From assembly GCA_037074615.1 (NCBI GenBank), contig CM073527.1:10194848-10258847 (forward strand): DNA of 64,000 nucleotides. Direction: 5' to 3'. The DNA is from Leucaena leucocephala (Eukaryota; Streptophyta; Magnoliopsida; Fabales; Fabaceae). Within the stretch, counting starts at the first letter, position 1, and every line of letters begins with the position of its first letter. Position numbers and translations under genes: made by a program. Shown piece by piece: positions 24,860-35,930 of this stretch. The notes under the pieces are model-generated. The model was not told the origin of the DNA and did no database searches. It saw only the letters and a program-made list of their open reading frames with translations.

Positions 24860-26830
24860 CCAAGAGCAAATTAAAGAAATGACATTAAATCTTTGTGTAC
24901 TGACCCCAAATTGAATTGTTTGGGTCTCATAGCATGTTGCCGCCAAAACATAACCCCGTATTTTGGAAATATTGGACAAAAATTTAGAATAATGAACAAT
25001 AGATAATTCTATTTCTATCTTAATTTTAATTTTTTTATTAACTAAACCCTTTCAAAAGAGATTAGGAATTGACGGTGATTACAATATATAAAAAAATATT
25101 AAATAAAATTTAAATAAATAATATTATATTCATATTCCATTTTTTTCAAATATTATAATTCAATATTTTCAATATCAAAAATTATAATAAATTGAAAAAT
25201 GAAATAGGATGCTTAAAAGAACTACACTACCATATAAAAAGAACTCTTTGCCATTGTGTTTCCATTAGACAAATTTAGATATTATCTTCTGAGTTACAAG
25301 GTGATTATAACATTGACCATGCTGCTGCCAAGTTCTTATTTAGAAAGCCACATTCTAAGCCTACACTCTTAAGGTGGATGCTGCTAATCCAAGAATTTAA
25401 TGTGGAGATAAGGGATAAAATAGGAGAAGAAAATGTGGTAGCTGATTATTTAAGCAAGTTGCCTGAAAATACAAGAGGAGTATTAGATTCTGACATCACT
25501 TGTGATACATTTAGAGATTGTTCTGTTTCTGAGATTTATGTAAGTATACTTTGGTACTGCCACTTAGTAAATTATATTGTTACTGGTCTAATTTCACCTT
25601 CTTTATCTCATTTTGAGGGCTAATAGATCAAGCATGAGGCAAAATTTTACATTTGGGAACCACCCATTCTATGGAAAATATGCAATGATCAAGTTATAAG
25701 AAGATGTTTGCCAAGTGAAGGAGTGGACAACATTCTTATAGCTTGTCATTCTTATGTTTATGGAGGTCATTTCAGTGTAAAGAAGACATCAAGGAAGACT
25801 CTTGATGCTGGTTTTTATTAGCCACAACTATTCAAAGATTGCTATGAATTTTGCAAAGCTTGTGATAGGTGCCAACGTTTTAGTAGACTGACCAAAAGGC
25901 ATAAAATACCTCAGCAACCTATGCTGTTTTGTGAGGTGTTTGAAGTATGGGGCATTGACTTCATGGGACTATTTTCACCATCTTTTGGATATACATATAT
26001 TCTGCTAGCTGTGGACTATCTCTCAATATGGGTAGAGGCTATACTAATAAGGAAAGATAATGCAATGACAGTTTTCAAATTTCTCAAGTCACATATCTTC
26101 TCAAGGTTTGGTGTGCCAAGAGCTATAGTGAGTGATTAAGGCTTTAATTTCTATAATAAGATTTTAGGTGAGTTATTTGCCAAGTTTGGGATCAAGCACA
26201 AGGTTTTAACAACTTACTATCCCCAAACAAATGGTCAAGCTAAAAATTCTAACAAAGCTATCAAGAGGATTTTGGAGAGGATAGTACGACCCTTAAGAAA
26301 ATATTTGAGTGCAAGGTTAAATAAAGCTTTGTGGTAATACAAAATAGATCATAAAACCCCACTTGAGATGTCCCCACACAAATTGGTCTATGGTAAAATA
26401 TGTCATATACCAGTATAAGTTGAGCACAAAGCATTATGGGCAATCAAAGCTTGCAACATGGATTTTGACACTGCTGGAGAAGAAAGAATGTTGTAGATTC
26501 AGGAATTGGAAGAGATAAGGCTGGATGCCTTTGAGAATTCTAGGATTTATAAAGAAAGAGCCAAGTTTCTTCTTGATAAATAGATTCTGCATATGGAATT
26601 TTAGGTTAAGATAAGGTTTTGAGATTTAAAGCTAGATATACTTTCAAACCTAGAAAACTTACTGCAAGATGGGATGGTTCGTATGTTATGACCAATATCC
26701 ATGATTATGGAACAATTGAATTGATGGATGAAGTAGATGGTACATCAATTTAGGTCAATGGCCACTTATTGAAGCTATACAAGGAGAAATTTAGACCCTA
26801 TGATACTCAGGTTGTCTCCTTCCTTATTTC

Positions 26831-27840
26831 CCTACTTACAATAGTCTGCTTTAATAAGTTTACTTATATACTTGAGCTATTAATAGTTTATTAAGTGTGA
26901 GGAAGGATACTAAGTCAGTAGGGGTAGATAGAAATTAATAAGTTTATCTTGGATTCTAGTTCAGCTTTGTCCTTATTACTTTACCCTTTTCATGTGTTTC
27001 AATACTTCATCACATTGAGGACAATGTAGAAATTAAGTGCGGGGAGTATGAACTTTAATGTATAAAATGGGTAAATAAAAATCAGATAACTACTGTGATT
27101 CTATATTCTGGTCACGACCTTGTGTCATTCTTGTCGCAACTGATATATGCGAATATGTCCACTTTATTCTCTATGAAAATTAGTCGTGACCAATGCATAT
27201 GTTTGTCGCGACCAGTAATTCCTATTTTCTTATGTTTACCTATCTGTGATGTTTAGTCATGATTTGTACTTATTTTTGTCACGACTGTGACTCTCTGTAA
27301 TCTTGAGTTGTAACCAGTGTCCATGTATGTAGTGACCAATATTCCTTGTTTTCTGAAAATTTCTTCTCTGTGTAAAATAGTCTCAACTTGATGACGATCC
27401 TCTGTTGAAAATTTCTTCTGTTTCATCTTATTATTTCTTGGTCTAATGGAATTTACTATCATGGATTTAAAATTGAATTTTAAACATATACTTTTGAACA
27501 TTGGTAAGCTTGATGAAATATGAGTTGCTTATTTCACTTATTGATTACTAAAAATTGTGTAGCATGAATTATTGATCTCATAAATTTTGTTTAATATTCA
27601 TAGAATCTTGTCATAATGAGTTGATTAGGGTGAGTAAACCAAATGGAAGGATTTTGAGCATCTAACGTATACTCATTTACATTGTGTGACACCATCTAGT
27701 TTGGTAATTTTGCAGAACTTTTCTCAATCCTTGATTCAAAACTACATTAGCTTCTTGGAATTGCAAATATGATAAGGGCATTTCTTTCAAAATCATTTTT
27801 ACAAAACAGTAGCCACATAAAAATTAAATACTTTGCTTAC
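26831..27840 (+). mobile_element. Athila-type 3' non-coding region with GTCGYGACC tandem array
   Basis: After the integrase remains comes the tract ATTGAGGACAATG...AAGTGCGGGGAG (about 27014-27046), typical of the region after pol in Athila-like elements. A tandem array of ~75-bp units with paired GTCGYGACC sites lies at about 27110-27390. It is cut at 27840 by element F and appears to resume at 34435-34489, 44342-44356 and 47841-48556 between further insertions. Confidence 0.65.
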
Positions 27841-28628
27841 TGTCATATCCCAATTTTTAGGCCTAGAAGCCTACTATGTAGCCTGAAAAAGGTAAGCTAC
27901 TAGGCCCTATTGAGAAGAAGTCCCAGATGTATACAAATAATATTTAGGGACTAAACTGCAAATAATGAGAGTTCATGGACTAAATCGTAAATAGTGAAAG
28001 TCCCTAGGGGCATTTTTATAATTTACTAAAGGTGTTTTTTGGGAATCGAGCAGCCAGAGTGCTTAGGTTTGGTTAGAAACCCAAGATGACAATCCAAGGG
28101 TCAAAAAATGTGGCCCAATAATTATGGGGGTTTAAGTGATATTAAAATAATATTTTAGTACTTTTTCAATAAAGTTAAGTTACCCAGTCAAAGATAGAAC
28201 TGGGAAAAGTGATAAGATAAGGCTTTAGACTTATCTAGAACCATGAGGTGGCATGAAAGGTGTCCTCATGGGACCCACAAGGTGCCACATGGCATGATTC
28301 TGAGAAAAGAAGAAAAGTTAAGGACACATGGCATGATTCCAGGAAAAGGAGAAAAAGCTAAAGGACACGTGGCACAATCTCAGCCTTTAATTCCAGGAAA
28401 AGAATATGGAATTCTCTGGAAAGGCTGAGTCAGCTAGTGAGGTGTCCCAAGGGCCCTACCATTGTGCCACCTAGCATGTGAGGTGTCCCATGGATGATGT
28501 CATTTTGATGAGTCATTGAGGATGATGATGTCATCATGATGATGCGGGCAAGGCTTCTTGAGAAAGCTAAGCGATCTAAACCATTCATCGCGATTTGATC
28601 TAGACCATCCATTTCACCTCCTCTCAAC

Positions 28629-28637
28629 TATAAATAG
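28629..28637 (+). promoter_or_regulatory. TATA box of element F 5' LTR
   Basis: TATAAATAG, repeated at 33319-33327 in the 3' LTR and at equivalent places in other copies (40801 in LTR C; minus strand in B and D). Upstream lie an ABRE-like ACACGTGGC (about 28366), the palindrome GCTGAGTCAGC (about 28425) and TGAGTCAT (about 28509). Confidence 0.65.
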
Positions 28638-28671
28638 CCCACCCTTCCTTCCATTACATTCATGGACAAGC

Positions 28672-28791
28672 ATGGCAAAAAGAAGAGAAAGAAGAGAGAA
28701 AAGAGAAAGAGAGAAAGAAAGGAGGAGTTCTAATGGAGCTAAGAGCAGTCCAAGGAGCTTAGGGACTTGGCAGAGCTTAAGAATGAGATAA
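28672..28791 (+). CDS. Short basic leader ORF in element F 5' LTR
   Basis: Thirty-nine codons (MAKRRERREKRE ... GTWQSLRMR) start 43 nt after the TATA box. The stop codon abuts a GTAAGT splice donor. The 3' LTR copy (33361-33483) keeps the frame with one extra codon. Because the region is simple purine-rich sequence, the ORF may be incidental. No function is known. Confidence 0.25.
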   Translation: MAKRRERREKREREKERRSSNGAKSSPRSLGTWQSLRMR

Positions 28792-29749
28792 GTAAGTTAT
28801 TCTCATCCCTGCTCTAATAAATTATAGGATTGTTCTTAATGGTTAGAATAGAGAAATATATCTCTTGATAAGGTTAACCGTAGATAGAAAGAAAGTTAGG
28901 GGATTGTCATATTAAGGATATTACCCCAAGTTAAGCATGAGTTAACTAGAGCTATACTGGATAATAATAAAGATATTATTATGCTATGTATAGGCTCTGA
29001 CCTATGGAAAGAATGAATCTTCGAGGAAAGGCTAAGAGCTAGAGGAAGGCTATATGTAAGGTAGTAAACTTACCCTAAACTTGTATGCATTGAATGTTAT
29101 GCTTGATGTGCTATGGCTTTGTTGAATTGTGTTGCATATGTGCTTATGTATAAAGCTCTGATGCTATGATTACTTTGGCCAATTGTATTTTATATGTAAC
29201 ATGGAAGCATACACATTACACAATGTTAAAACTTTCACAAGCAAGCACCAGTATTTGCATTAATGCATGCATTGTTTAGTACTGTTTGCTATTGAGATTT
29301 TCCCAGAAATCTCATCCCCTTCCATGTATTCCCAATCCCACAGGTATGTTAGAAGAGGATTAAAGAAGCATGGAGAGAAGCTAAGGATTGGATAGTACAA
29401 ATGTTATGTAAAGTTGGGACCAAAATGCTGAAATCAGGGAAAAACGTAGGATGAACAGTAAACTTTAGACGTTGACTGATATTGACTGAGTCAAGACGTG
29501 GTCAACGAGTTATTTTTTTTCTAAAAGATCATTAATTTGGCTTCGTGTATCAATTTGAACCACTTCATTCCAATTTTTTTAGAGTTAGTTATGATTTTTC
29601 GAAGTCAGGTTACTTCTCTGGAATTTACACAGTGAACAGTAGTCGGGAGAGTAAAATTCTAGATTGTGTAATTTGACTTCAATAACCTTAAAAATGGTTT
29701 CAGATTCTACTGTTTGGTCCCTAAGACATAAGAAAAGAAGGATGTTTCA

Positions 29750-32516
29750 TTTTGATTGAGAGGGTTCTAGGACAGAGCAAAGGTTTTTGGCTCAGAGCAT
29801 AAGATTCTGGCACATAACATAAGGTTTTGGCTTAATGATGCTCTGGTTTAGTTAAACTAACTTCTTAAACAAGTTAGAGATTTGAACTAAAAATGTTTCC
29901 TTCCTAGTAGAAGATATGGGGATGGTGTTCACTACTTAGAGAATGTTTCAGACAAGAGACAATTACACCCAGATAAATAGAATAATACCCCACACCTTAC
30001 ATCTTTACGAGGTAGTCTTCAAGGAAATGACTACGATAGACTAGTCTTAGTCAGTCATCACTACCGAGGTCTCATGTTTCTTAGCACGATGTGGCTGGAC
30101 TATGCAGGATAACATTTGGGGAGCAGTTTCCTCTATTGATAGAAGCTGTCTAGTCTAAGGCCAAGGGAAGTTACAATAGTAGCTCGATATATCATTATAT
30201 GGCTAGATGTTACAGTGGCAATAATGATAAAGGTACCAACCTCATTGAAGTTCATTAGCTAGAGGATTGGTATAAAGTGATCAAGCCATATATTATAAAG
30301 TACTGAGATAAGAAAGATTAGTTTAAGATAATGTTCAGAAGTAGATCTTCTATGTGAGTAGATCTACATTATGAAATAATTTGTTTAGCTAGTGTTTTCT
30401 GAACAAAAATTTAGAACGAAATTTGCCTAGGAATGATCCTAGCAGGTGGCCTAAAGTTAGAGATGAAATGTTTAATAGATAGAGAGCTTATGTTCCCAAG
30501 ACAGAGGGATCACATCATAAAAGAACAGTGACCTAGCAAACCTAGGGAAGAGTACCCTAGAGAACATAAGTAGATGATGAATCCATAAGACATAAGTTCG
30601 TCAGGATCAAGAAAAAGAAATTTAAAGAGAGAAAGGTAGCCACAGTTTCAAAGATAAAGAGACTCCTCAATTTAAGAATGAGTAATGAGCAAGAGTAAGA
30701 AAAAGTAATGGATGGTTGAGTTTATACCCTAGTAAGAGGGTAATGTGGCAGCCTAAGTTAAATGACTAGTTATTTTAGGTTCCTAAATGAATATTTGGGA
30801 TCTGGTAGATAATGTGATAGAGGAAAGAATACTCAATTGTAGTGTAAGTATGATGAATGGTTGAGTAAATTTATGTGATGATGATATGGCATATGTTGCC
30901 AAAAGTTATGATGAGAAGTTGCATCTCCTTGCAGTTGTCATATGATGACATGCATGTTAGAGTATGCTATGAATACTCCCCTCATGCAGTACATACAGGG
31001 TAAAGTTTGTTATGAGAAAGTTATGTTGCTCCCATACCATCGACATGCAATAAGAATGTACCCAGGATGATAGATATATGATTGGGGTTACTCAGGTATT
31101 TCTACAGACTTGTGAATATAATACTCAAGGCCATTTCTTATGTTAGGGTTACAGCAAGTACTAAGAAGGTGATAGTGTTATAACTCTATCAAAAGAAATG
31201 GTATACAAAAAGAGCAAAATATGACAGTAAATAGATTGTTTTCAGATTACTCTTCAGAAAAGAGTTAGATTTGAAACAGATGGCTCTTAGATAGAGCTAG
31301 ATTTTGATGAGTTCATATCACTCTTTAGACAAGAGTTAGATTTGATATAGATTGCTCACAATTAGAGCATAGTTTAAATGGCTTGCAGTTAGAGCACATA
31401 TTTAAATGAGAAGTTATGATGAGGCCATAGCAACAGAATGCAATGGCAGGTGGTTAAACCATAATTGGTAAGCCACAACAGAGTAAGAAAGATGAGAAGG
31501 AACTCCTAAGTAAGATAGGAAATAAGTAAAGTCTTGGTAAATAATATGGGCTACTAAATGTATTTTAAATTTTTTATTGAGTTATCAACAAGTGGAAGCA
31601 GTTAACCTTATATAGTCTGTTGGTTTGAGTTCTTTCAAAGATGATGATACAGTACAATAGAATCACAGAGGATTCTGGAGGATCATAGTTAGATCCTAGC
31701 ATGGCTCAAGGGTCGTAGTTAGATCCTAACAGCTTCAGAGTCACAGTTAGATTCTGAAGAGGCTTACTGTTGATAGCAGTTAGATCCTGAGGTCACAGTT
31801 AGACCTAGCCTAAGGAAAGTAATGAGTTATGAAGTAATGAGAGCAGTACAATATCTCTCTAGAAAGATGATTAGCAAAGATGAAGTTAAGGTAAGCAAGC
31901 TTCACTAGTTGATTAACTCCTCTAGAAAACCTATTTATATTGATTTTCCTCAAATAGCCTATATTATATACAGACTAAACTTAGTTTTCCTTTAAATGAA
32001 GATGGAGTCCAAGTTCAAGTTTGAGTGCTGATATTCAAAAAGTTTTGTAGAAGTATGCCTGAGGAATAGAGAAGAGAACCCTATATGTTTTGAGAATGGA
32101 AAAGTATGAGTAGATAGATCCTTCAGATAAGGACAAAGAAATTAAAAGGCTAGCGAGACCCAGAAAAGAGGGTATAAGATAGAGTAAAGATAGAACACAG
32201 TTCTATGAGAAAGAATATGCTAGGACATAAAGCTATAAGAAAAGTAGCCTAGCCTTAACCCAGTAGAACGTTTAGCTGAAAGTTGCTAAGGTAAGGTAGC
32301 CCAATGATGGGTAAACCCTGGGAATTAATGAGAAAAGGTGTAAATGCCACAAAAGTTTGGCATAAATACATGAAGTTATGTAAGATAGTCAGAAAAGAAG
32401 AGCTAGAAAAGTCAAGGAAGTATTATGAAAAGAAAGGGACATTTTACTGAGAGAAACTCTTCATCAAAGTATGAATAGAGATTTAACCCTAAAATTTTGA
32501 AGACGAAATTTATTTT
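29750..32516 (+). mobile_element. Element F internal region, no recognisable coding
   Basis: Stops are frequent in all frames. Short tandem motifs occur: units around GTTAGATTTGA.A.AGAT at 31240-31400 and CACAGTTAGATCCTGA variants at 31675-31805. A block at about 30860-31050 resembles part of the family's own LTR (54480-54560 and 60340-60450), suggesting internal duplication of LTR sequence. Confidence 0.55.
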
Positions 32517-32530
32517 AAGGGGAGGAGAAA
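32517..32530 (+). other. Polypurine tract of element F
   Basis: AAGGGGAGGAGAAA lies immediately before the 3' LTR and fits the primer for plus-strand synthesis. Confidence 0.8.
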
Positions 32531-34429
32531 TATCATATCCTAATTTTTAGGCCTAGAAGTCTACTATGTAGCCTGAAAAAGGTAAGCTACTAGGCCCCAT
32601 TGAGCAGAAGTCCCAGATGTATACAAATGATGTTTAGGGACTAAACTATAAATAATTAGAGTTCAGGGACTAAATAGTAAATAGTAAAAGTCCCTAGGGG
32701 CATTTTTGTAATTTACTAAAGGTGTTTCTTGGGAATTGAGCTACCAGAGTGCTTGGGCTTGGTTAGAAACCCAAGATGACAATCCAAGGGTCCAAAAATA
32801 TGGCCCAATGATTATGGGGGTTTAAGTGATGTTAAAATAATATTTTAGTACTTTTTCAATAAAATTAAGTTACCCAATCAAAGATAGAACTGGGAAAAGT
32901 GATAAGATAAGGCTTTAGACTTATCTAGAACCATAAGATGGCATGAAAGGTGTCCTTATAGGACCCACAAGGTGTCACATGGCATGATTCTAGGAAAAGA
33001 AGAAAAGTTAATGAAACATGGCATGATTTCAGGAAAAGGAGAAAAAGCTAAAGGACACATGGCACAATCTCAGCTGTTCATTCCGGGAAAAGACTCTAGA
33101 ATTCTCTGGAAAGGCTGAGTCAACTAGTGAGGTGTCCCAAGGGTCCCACCATTGTGCCACCTAGCATGTGAGGTGTCACATGGATGATGTCACTTTGATG
33201 AGTCATTGAGGATGATGATGTCATCATGATTATGCAGGCAAGGCTTATGAGGAAGCTAAGCGATCTAAGCCATTCATCGCGATTTGATCTAGACCATCCA
33301 TTCCACCTCCTCTCAACTATAAATAGCCCACCCCTCCTTCCATTCCATTCACGGCCAAGCATGGCAAAAAGAAGAGAAAGAAGAGAGAAAGGAAGGAAGG
33401 AAGAGAAAGAAAGGAGGAGGTCTGATAGAGCTAAGAGCAGTCCAAGGAGCTTAGGGACTTGGCAGAGCTTAAGAATGAGATAAGTAAGTTATTCTAGTCA
33501 CTGCTCTAATAAATTAGAGGATTTTTCTTAATGGTTAGAATAGAGAAATATATCTCTTGATAAGGTTAACCATAAATAGAAAGAAAGTTAGGGGATTGTC
33601 AGATTAAAGATATTACCCCAAGTTAAGCATGAGTTAAGTAGAGCTATACTAGATAATAATAAAGATATTATTATGCTATGTATAGGCTCTGACCTATGGA
33701 AAGAATGAATCTTAGAGCAAAGGCTAAGAGCTAGAGGAAGGCTATATGTAAGGTAGTAAATTTATCCTAAACTTGTGTGCATTGAATGTTATTCTTGGTT
33801 GTGCTATGAGTTTATTGAATTGTGTTGCGTATGTGCCTATGTTTGAAGCTCTATTTCTAGGATTACTTTGGCCAATTATATTTTGTATGTAACATGTAAG
33901 CATGCACACTACACAATGTTAATACTTTTACAAGCAAGCACCAATATTTACATTAATGCATGCATTGTTAGTACCTTTTGCTACTGAGATTTCCCCAAAA
34001 GTCTCATCCCCTTCAATGTAATCCCAATCCCATAGGTATGTTAGAAGAGGATTGAAGAAGCATAGAGAGAAGCTAGGGATTGGATAGCACAAATGTTATG
34101 TAAAATTAGGACCAAAATGCTAAAATCAAGGAAAACATAGGATGAACAGTAAACTTCAAACATTGACTGAGTCAAGGGGTGGTCAATGAGTTATTTTTTC
34201 TTGAAAGATCATTAAGTTAGATTCATGTAGAAATTTGAACCACTTCATTCTAACTTTTCTAGAATTAGTTATGATTTTTTGAATTCATGTCACTTTTCTG
34301 GAATTTACACAGTGAACAGTACTCGGGAGAGTAAAATTCCATATTGTGTAATTTGACTTCAATGACCTTAGAAGTGGTTTTAGATGCTACCGTTTGGTCC
34401 CTAAGATGTAAGAAAAGAATGATGTTTCA
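32531..34429 (+). repeat. Element F 3' LTR (1899 bp)
   Basis: TATCATATCC (first G changed to A) ... GATGTTTCA. The ABRE-like site and the GCTGAGTCAGC palindrome of the 5' copy are mutated here (ACACATGGC; GCTGAGTCAAC). Confidence 0.9.
33361..33483 (+). CDS. Short basic leader ORF, 3' LTR copy
   Basis: Forty codons, same ends as 28672-28791 (MAKRRERREK ... GTWQSLRMR), with a one-codon length difference and no stop. See the 5' copy for caveats. Confidence 0.22.
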   Translation: MAKRRERREKGRKEEKERRRSDRAKSSPRSLGTWQSLRMR

Positions 34430-34434
34430 CTTAT

Positions 34435-34489
34435 CCTTTGAGACCTTCCCTTTCTTTTAAAATTATATCCTTGATTAATGAATGCTATA
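34435..34489 (+). mobile_element. Athila-type 3' internal remnant between insertions
   Basis: Fifty-five bases that continue the sequence interrupted at 27840; similar order is seen at about 20880-20935. It is bounded on the right by solo LTR A. Confidence 0.5.
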
Positions 34490-35930
34490 TGAAACATCCT
34501 TATTTTTGTAGGTCTTAAGGATCTTTCAGTAGCATTTAGAATCACTTACAAGACCTTGGAAGTCTATTAGCTAAATCTAGAATTTTACTCTTCTCTAGTT
34601 ACTGTTCATATGGTATTACCAAATTAGGCAATGGACTTCAAAAAATCAATTAATTCTAGAAAAATCGAAATAAAGTGGTTCAAAAAGTTACATGAAGCTA
34701 ACATATTGAACATTAAGGAAAAAATAATTTAAAGACAAAATACTTAGTTAATTAATACAGTTTATTCGTCAAAAATTACTATTCATTTGGTCAAAAATAC
34801 TAAAAACAGTTTCTGGTCCCTTACTTTGAAAATATGTTCTCTTTGTACATACATCGAAATAAGGTGTTCTTAGTATCATAATGAAGCTTGACATGTTAAT
34901 GTCTATAAAATTTCAATAATTAATTCCTTCATTTACTATTTTTCATTATATCATGAACATTATTGTTCAACTTGTCATATAATATCATTACACATAATAC
35001 TTCTTCACATAACATTTACACTATCCAATCCCTAACATCGCTTCATGCTTCTTCATCCTCTTTCATCATTCATGAACCTGTTGGGACTGGGATTACATGG
35101 ATGGGTGAGATTTTGGGGAAATCTCAGTAGCAAACGGTACTAAACAATGCATGGATTAATGTAAATACTTGTGTTTGCTTGTGAAAGTGTTATCATTGTG
35201 TAATGTGCATGCTTCCATGTAACGTATGAAATACAATTGGCCAAAGTAATCATAGAAACAGAGATTCAATTATAAGAATATATGCAACACAATTCAACAA
35301 AGCCATAGCAAAACCAAGCATAACATTCAATACATACAAGTTTAGGATAAATTTACTACCTCACTTGCTTGATTTCTTTCACTTTAACTTTGCCTTTTTC
35401 TTCTTACTTCTCTTGGATGAGTGGCTGCCTCTTTGGAGTCCACAATCAAATTCTAACATTACATAATCATTCATCCATTACAATCTAACTTTCTCTTGAA
35501 CATTAAGCTCATTTAACTACATTAACTTTCCTTAATCTTAACTAATGGACTTGGCCTTTGAATAAAATTGATGTCTTGACTTTACCTTACATAATTTCAT
35601 ATTTTGAATCATTTTATGAGCTTAGAATCATGAAATTCTAGCTCGTATGTACTATTCTGGACATATTTGAAAAATATGTATAATTCTTCCAAAAATTCTC
35701 ATTTTGATTCCAATACTTCTCATACTTGTTTCTCTACTTTATCACACGTAACTTTTCATTTTAAAACCATTAAAATCATCAAAATCATGAAATCCAATCA
35801 CTGTTCATGTGTGTGAACAGTAACAGAGAATAACTTCAAAAACTATAACTTGGAATTCCAATGCTTCTAAGGTTCAAAACCTATCCAATCCTACACAAAA
35901 TCATCATATAAATTCAATTGAAGCAATATA

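Larger units (their letters stand above)
24316..25237. other. Plastid-derived insertion (NUPT) in Athila RNase H
   Basis: The Athila reading breaks after YGSKTLDSVL (24318) and resumes at KELFAIVF (about 25238) with only about a dozen codons missing. The insert holds the 3' end of plastid trnL-UAG and its downstream spacer (about 24515-24600), then an ndhA piece in opposite orientation (24783-24859). Very AT-rich spacer-like stretches lie on both sides. In plastomes both genes lie in the small single-copy region in these relative orientations about 10 kb apart, so the insert is a deleted or rearranged copy. I assigned both genes from memory of their sequences. Confidence 0.7.
23060..26830 (+). 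pseudogene. pol: Athila-type Ty3/gypsy pol: RT, RNase H, integrase (decayed)
   Basis: Order is protease tail/RT start (ERLISVLKMHKRAIGWALA, 23145), RT core (VCIDYRKLKDTTRKDHFPL; FLDGF; MPFGLYNAPATFQRAM; VFMDDF in place of YxDD), RNase H (LCDASNEAVGAML; KELFAIVFPLDKF) and integrase. The integrase shows CHSYVYGGHF with CKACDRCQR zinc-site remains, GIDFMG, VSD, and NGQAKNSNK where the family has the catalytic Glu; that Glu is lost here. The wording is typical of Athila, not Tat or chromoviruses. There are many frameshifts and stops, several being TAG or TAA where Gln or Trp is expected. Plastid DNA interrupts RNase H at 24316-25237. Function when intact: reverse transcription and integration of the element. 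Confidence 0.92.
27841..29749 (+). repeat. Element F 5' LTR (1909 bp)
   Basis: TGTCATATCC ... GATGTTTCA. Roughly 14 differences from the 3' LTR in the first ~190 bases by hand count suggest an old insertion. It holds three ~43-bp repeats around 28280-28400, a TATA box at 28629, a short Arg/Lys/Glu-rich ORF and a splice-donor-like GTAAGT at 28792. The last ~700 bp are shared with LTRs A-D; the middle is not. Confidence 0.9.
27841..34429 (+). mobile_element. Element F: complete pol-less LTR retrotransposon (6.6 kb)
   Basis: The 5' LTR is 27841-29749, internal region 29750-32530, 3' LTR 32531-34429. A five-base target duplication CTTAC (27836-27840) / CTTAT (34430-34434) differs at one base. 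The internal region is only 2.8 kb and has no gag, RT or integrase motif I can recognise. Parts of it (30200-31050) match the internal region of element H (57100-58570). Mobilisation would need proteins from another element. The sequence where the primer site should be (29750-29790) is disrupted, with AGAGCAAAGG displaced about 15-20 bases. Confidence 0.9.

Noticed and set aside
24677..24979. Real 100-residue protein on the minus strand
   Set aside because: Only the middle is ndhA; both sides are unrelated frames inside the plastid insert.
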